Shown here in pieces: positions 62,990 to 64,000 of a stretch of 64,000 bases of DNA (position 1 is the first letter of the stretch; the number at the start of each line of letters is the position of its first letter). The position numbers were made by a program, and so were the translations under genes. The DNA is from Clavelina lepadiformis (Eukaryota; Chordata; Ascidiacea; Aplousobranchia; Clavelinidae). The notes beneath the pieces were generated by a model that was given only the letters and a program-made list of their open reading frames with translations, ran no database searches and had not been told where the DNA came from. The stretch lies in the NCBI RefSeq assembly GCF_947623445.1, contig NC_135243.1:5396501-5460500 (forward strand). The letters are read 5' to 3'.

Positions 62990-63502
62990 ACCTAAATAGT
63001 CTTTAGCAATAAGCAACTAATTTTCACAGTTAGATAATATACAACAGAATTACAGAACGCAACTCGGGCCAACAAGAGTGACTATTTCAGGGGTAACCAG
63101 AAAGTGTAGAAACTGTAAAGTTCGAAAATTGCGCTTTTGCAGACCGTTTATCGCTTCCGCAACTACGGCATTATAGAAGTTCAGCTTACATGCTTAGCCG
63201 AAAATCCGCCTTCTGAAGTTGCACCATCGGTCTCTAAAAATTTGCGTAAGTTCGGCTTTGGCTGTAGAGTACTGTAACTACAGACCTAACTATTGTTTGT
63301 GCAAAGTAACAATTATTGCCCTGTTTGGGAGAGAAAATTAGATTTGGAACAACTTACGAAGAACGCGTTGCTGAATGGCGTTTGTTAGTTGCGGTTGGAG
63401 TTATATAATTAATTGTTACATGATAAATTAGAGTTCGATTGAGTATGTTATAACTTTCAAGTTTGGTCATAACATTTCAGCAAAGAGCGTATAAAATCTA
63501 AA

Positions 63503-63765
63503 ATGTGTATGGAATTTTCGCTTAACAACCAAGTTTGTGTTCAGTTGACGACTTCTCGTTCAGGATATGGCCTACCTACTCTGCTTGTCAATACTATCGT
63601 TGTTTTCACTGTATTTTGTTTGAATAAAGTCAGCTTGATTTGCAGTGCACAAGCTACCGTAATGCCAACATTTCCAAAGTTATGTGAAAGTTGGATTATT
63701 TTGCAACGAAACTATAGTTTTGATACAGAGTTTGTTTTTACCAAACTAGTTCCTGCTGGCATGTC
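63503..63765 (+). other. Open frame interrupted by a MITE, unknown
   Basis: An ATG-initiated frame (MCMEFSLNNQVCVQLTTS.. FVFTKLVPAGMS) follows an acceptor-like AACATTTCAG by about 23 bases. It runs 88 codons to the point where the hAT element at 63766 is inserted. Directly after the element and one copy of its target duplication, the same frame stays open to the window edge. No domain is recognised. It may be a 5' exon of a gene continuing beyond the window, or chance. Confidence 0.25.
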
Positions 63766-63940
63766 CAGGTTTTTTTTTTAAGGTTTGGTTTGGGTGACCA
63801 CTAAGTAGTTTTAAGAGACCGCAAGTGTTTCATTTTAATATCAAAAAATAGCCTGTAGTTGCAAGTCCAAATTTTGGGAAACCGCTGGAGAAATTTGGGG
63901 GACCGTTTCGGTCCCCCAAAACACCTTAAAAAAAACACTG
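63766..63940. mobile_element. Non-autonomous hAT element (175 bp)
   Basis: Starts CAGGTTTTTTTTTTAAGG and ends CCTTAAAAAAAACACTG. It has a perfect 8-bp target duplication GGCATGTC (63758-63765 and 63941-63948). The subterminal part, gggtgacc and ggtccccc, also pairs. It is the smallest hAT MITE of the window. Confidence 0.88.
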
Positions 63941-64000
63941 GGCATGTCCATTCCATTCTGCAATATTAAGCCTGTTTGGAAAATATATTTTCACACAGTA

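Noticed and set aside
62711-62995. Plus-strand 94-codon frame
   Set aside because: Lies within a hAT MITE and runs through its right end.
1-64000. CRISPR arrays, bacterial promoters, rRNA or tRNA genes
   Set aside because: None seen; the direct repeats present are minisatellite or transposon-derived, and no tRNA B-box with a plausible cloverleaf was found by eye.

Overview
The window looks like nuclear DNA of a solitary tunicate (ascidian, Ciona-like). Evidence: AT-rich sequence, short introns with GT..AG borders, animal-only genes (a Snail zinc-finger repressor, SART1, MBOAT7, TM6SF and PIPOX homologues), and several start codons that sit a few bases after a bare splice acceptor, as expected where spliced-leader trans-splicing occurs. 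No bacterial, plasmid or CRISPR features were seen. Exon borders below were placed by hand from reading-frame continuity, splice signals and family knowledge.

Layout. 1-2985: non-coding, with a 15-16 bp minisatellite. 2986-5811 (-): five exons of a Snail-family transcription factor; the first coding exon was not found. 5812-12783: gene-poor, with one hAT-type MITE. 12784-21560: a restless block holding two tandem copies of an H-type lectin gene (one apparently broken, one intact with two domains), a duplicated 74-codon open segment, long direct repeats and a young 9-bp satellite. 21939-25769 and 27344-30324 (-): tandem peroxisomal sarcosine/pipecolate oxidase (PIPOX-like) genes with matching exon structure; only one ends in the peroxisomal signal SKL. 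A Polinton-type fossil lies in an intron of the first.

30325-36754: gene-poor, with a second hAT MITE and a fold-back repeat. 36755-41704 (+): tandem TM6SF-like multi-pass membrane protein genes. 44899-48851 (+): an eight-exon MBOAT7-like lysophospholipid acyltransferase. 50180-50660 (+): a three-exon gene for a small secreted six-cysteine protein. 52598-58341 (+): a thirteen-exon SART1 spliceosome gene. 59374-59725 (-): mitochondrial ATP synthase epsilon subunit. 59726-64000: gene-poor and rich in hAT MITEs, one of them inserted in an open reading frame.

The genes do not form a single pathway. The common theme is local tandem duplication (lectin, oxidase and TM6SF, two copies each) followed by divergence, plus lipid and membrane metabolism (TM6SF, MBOAT7, PIPOX) next to core housekeeping genes (SART1, ATP synthase).
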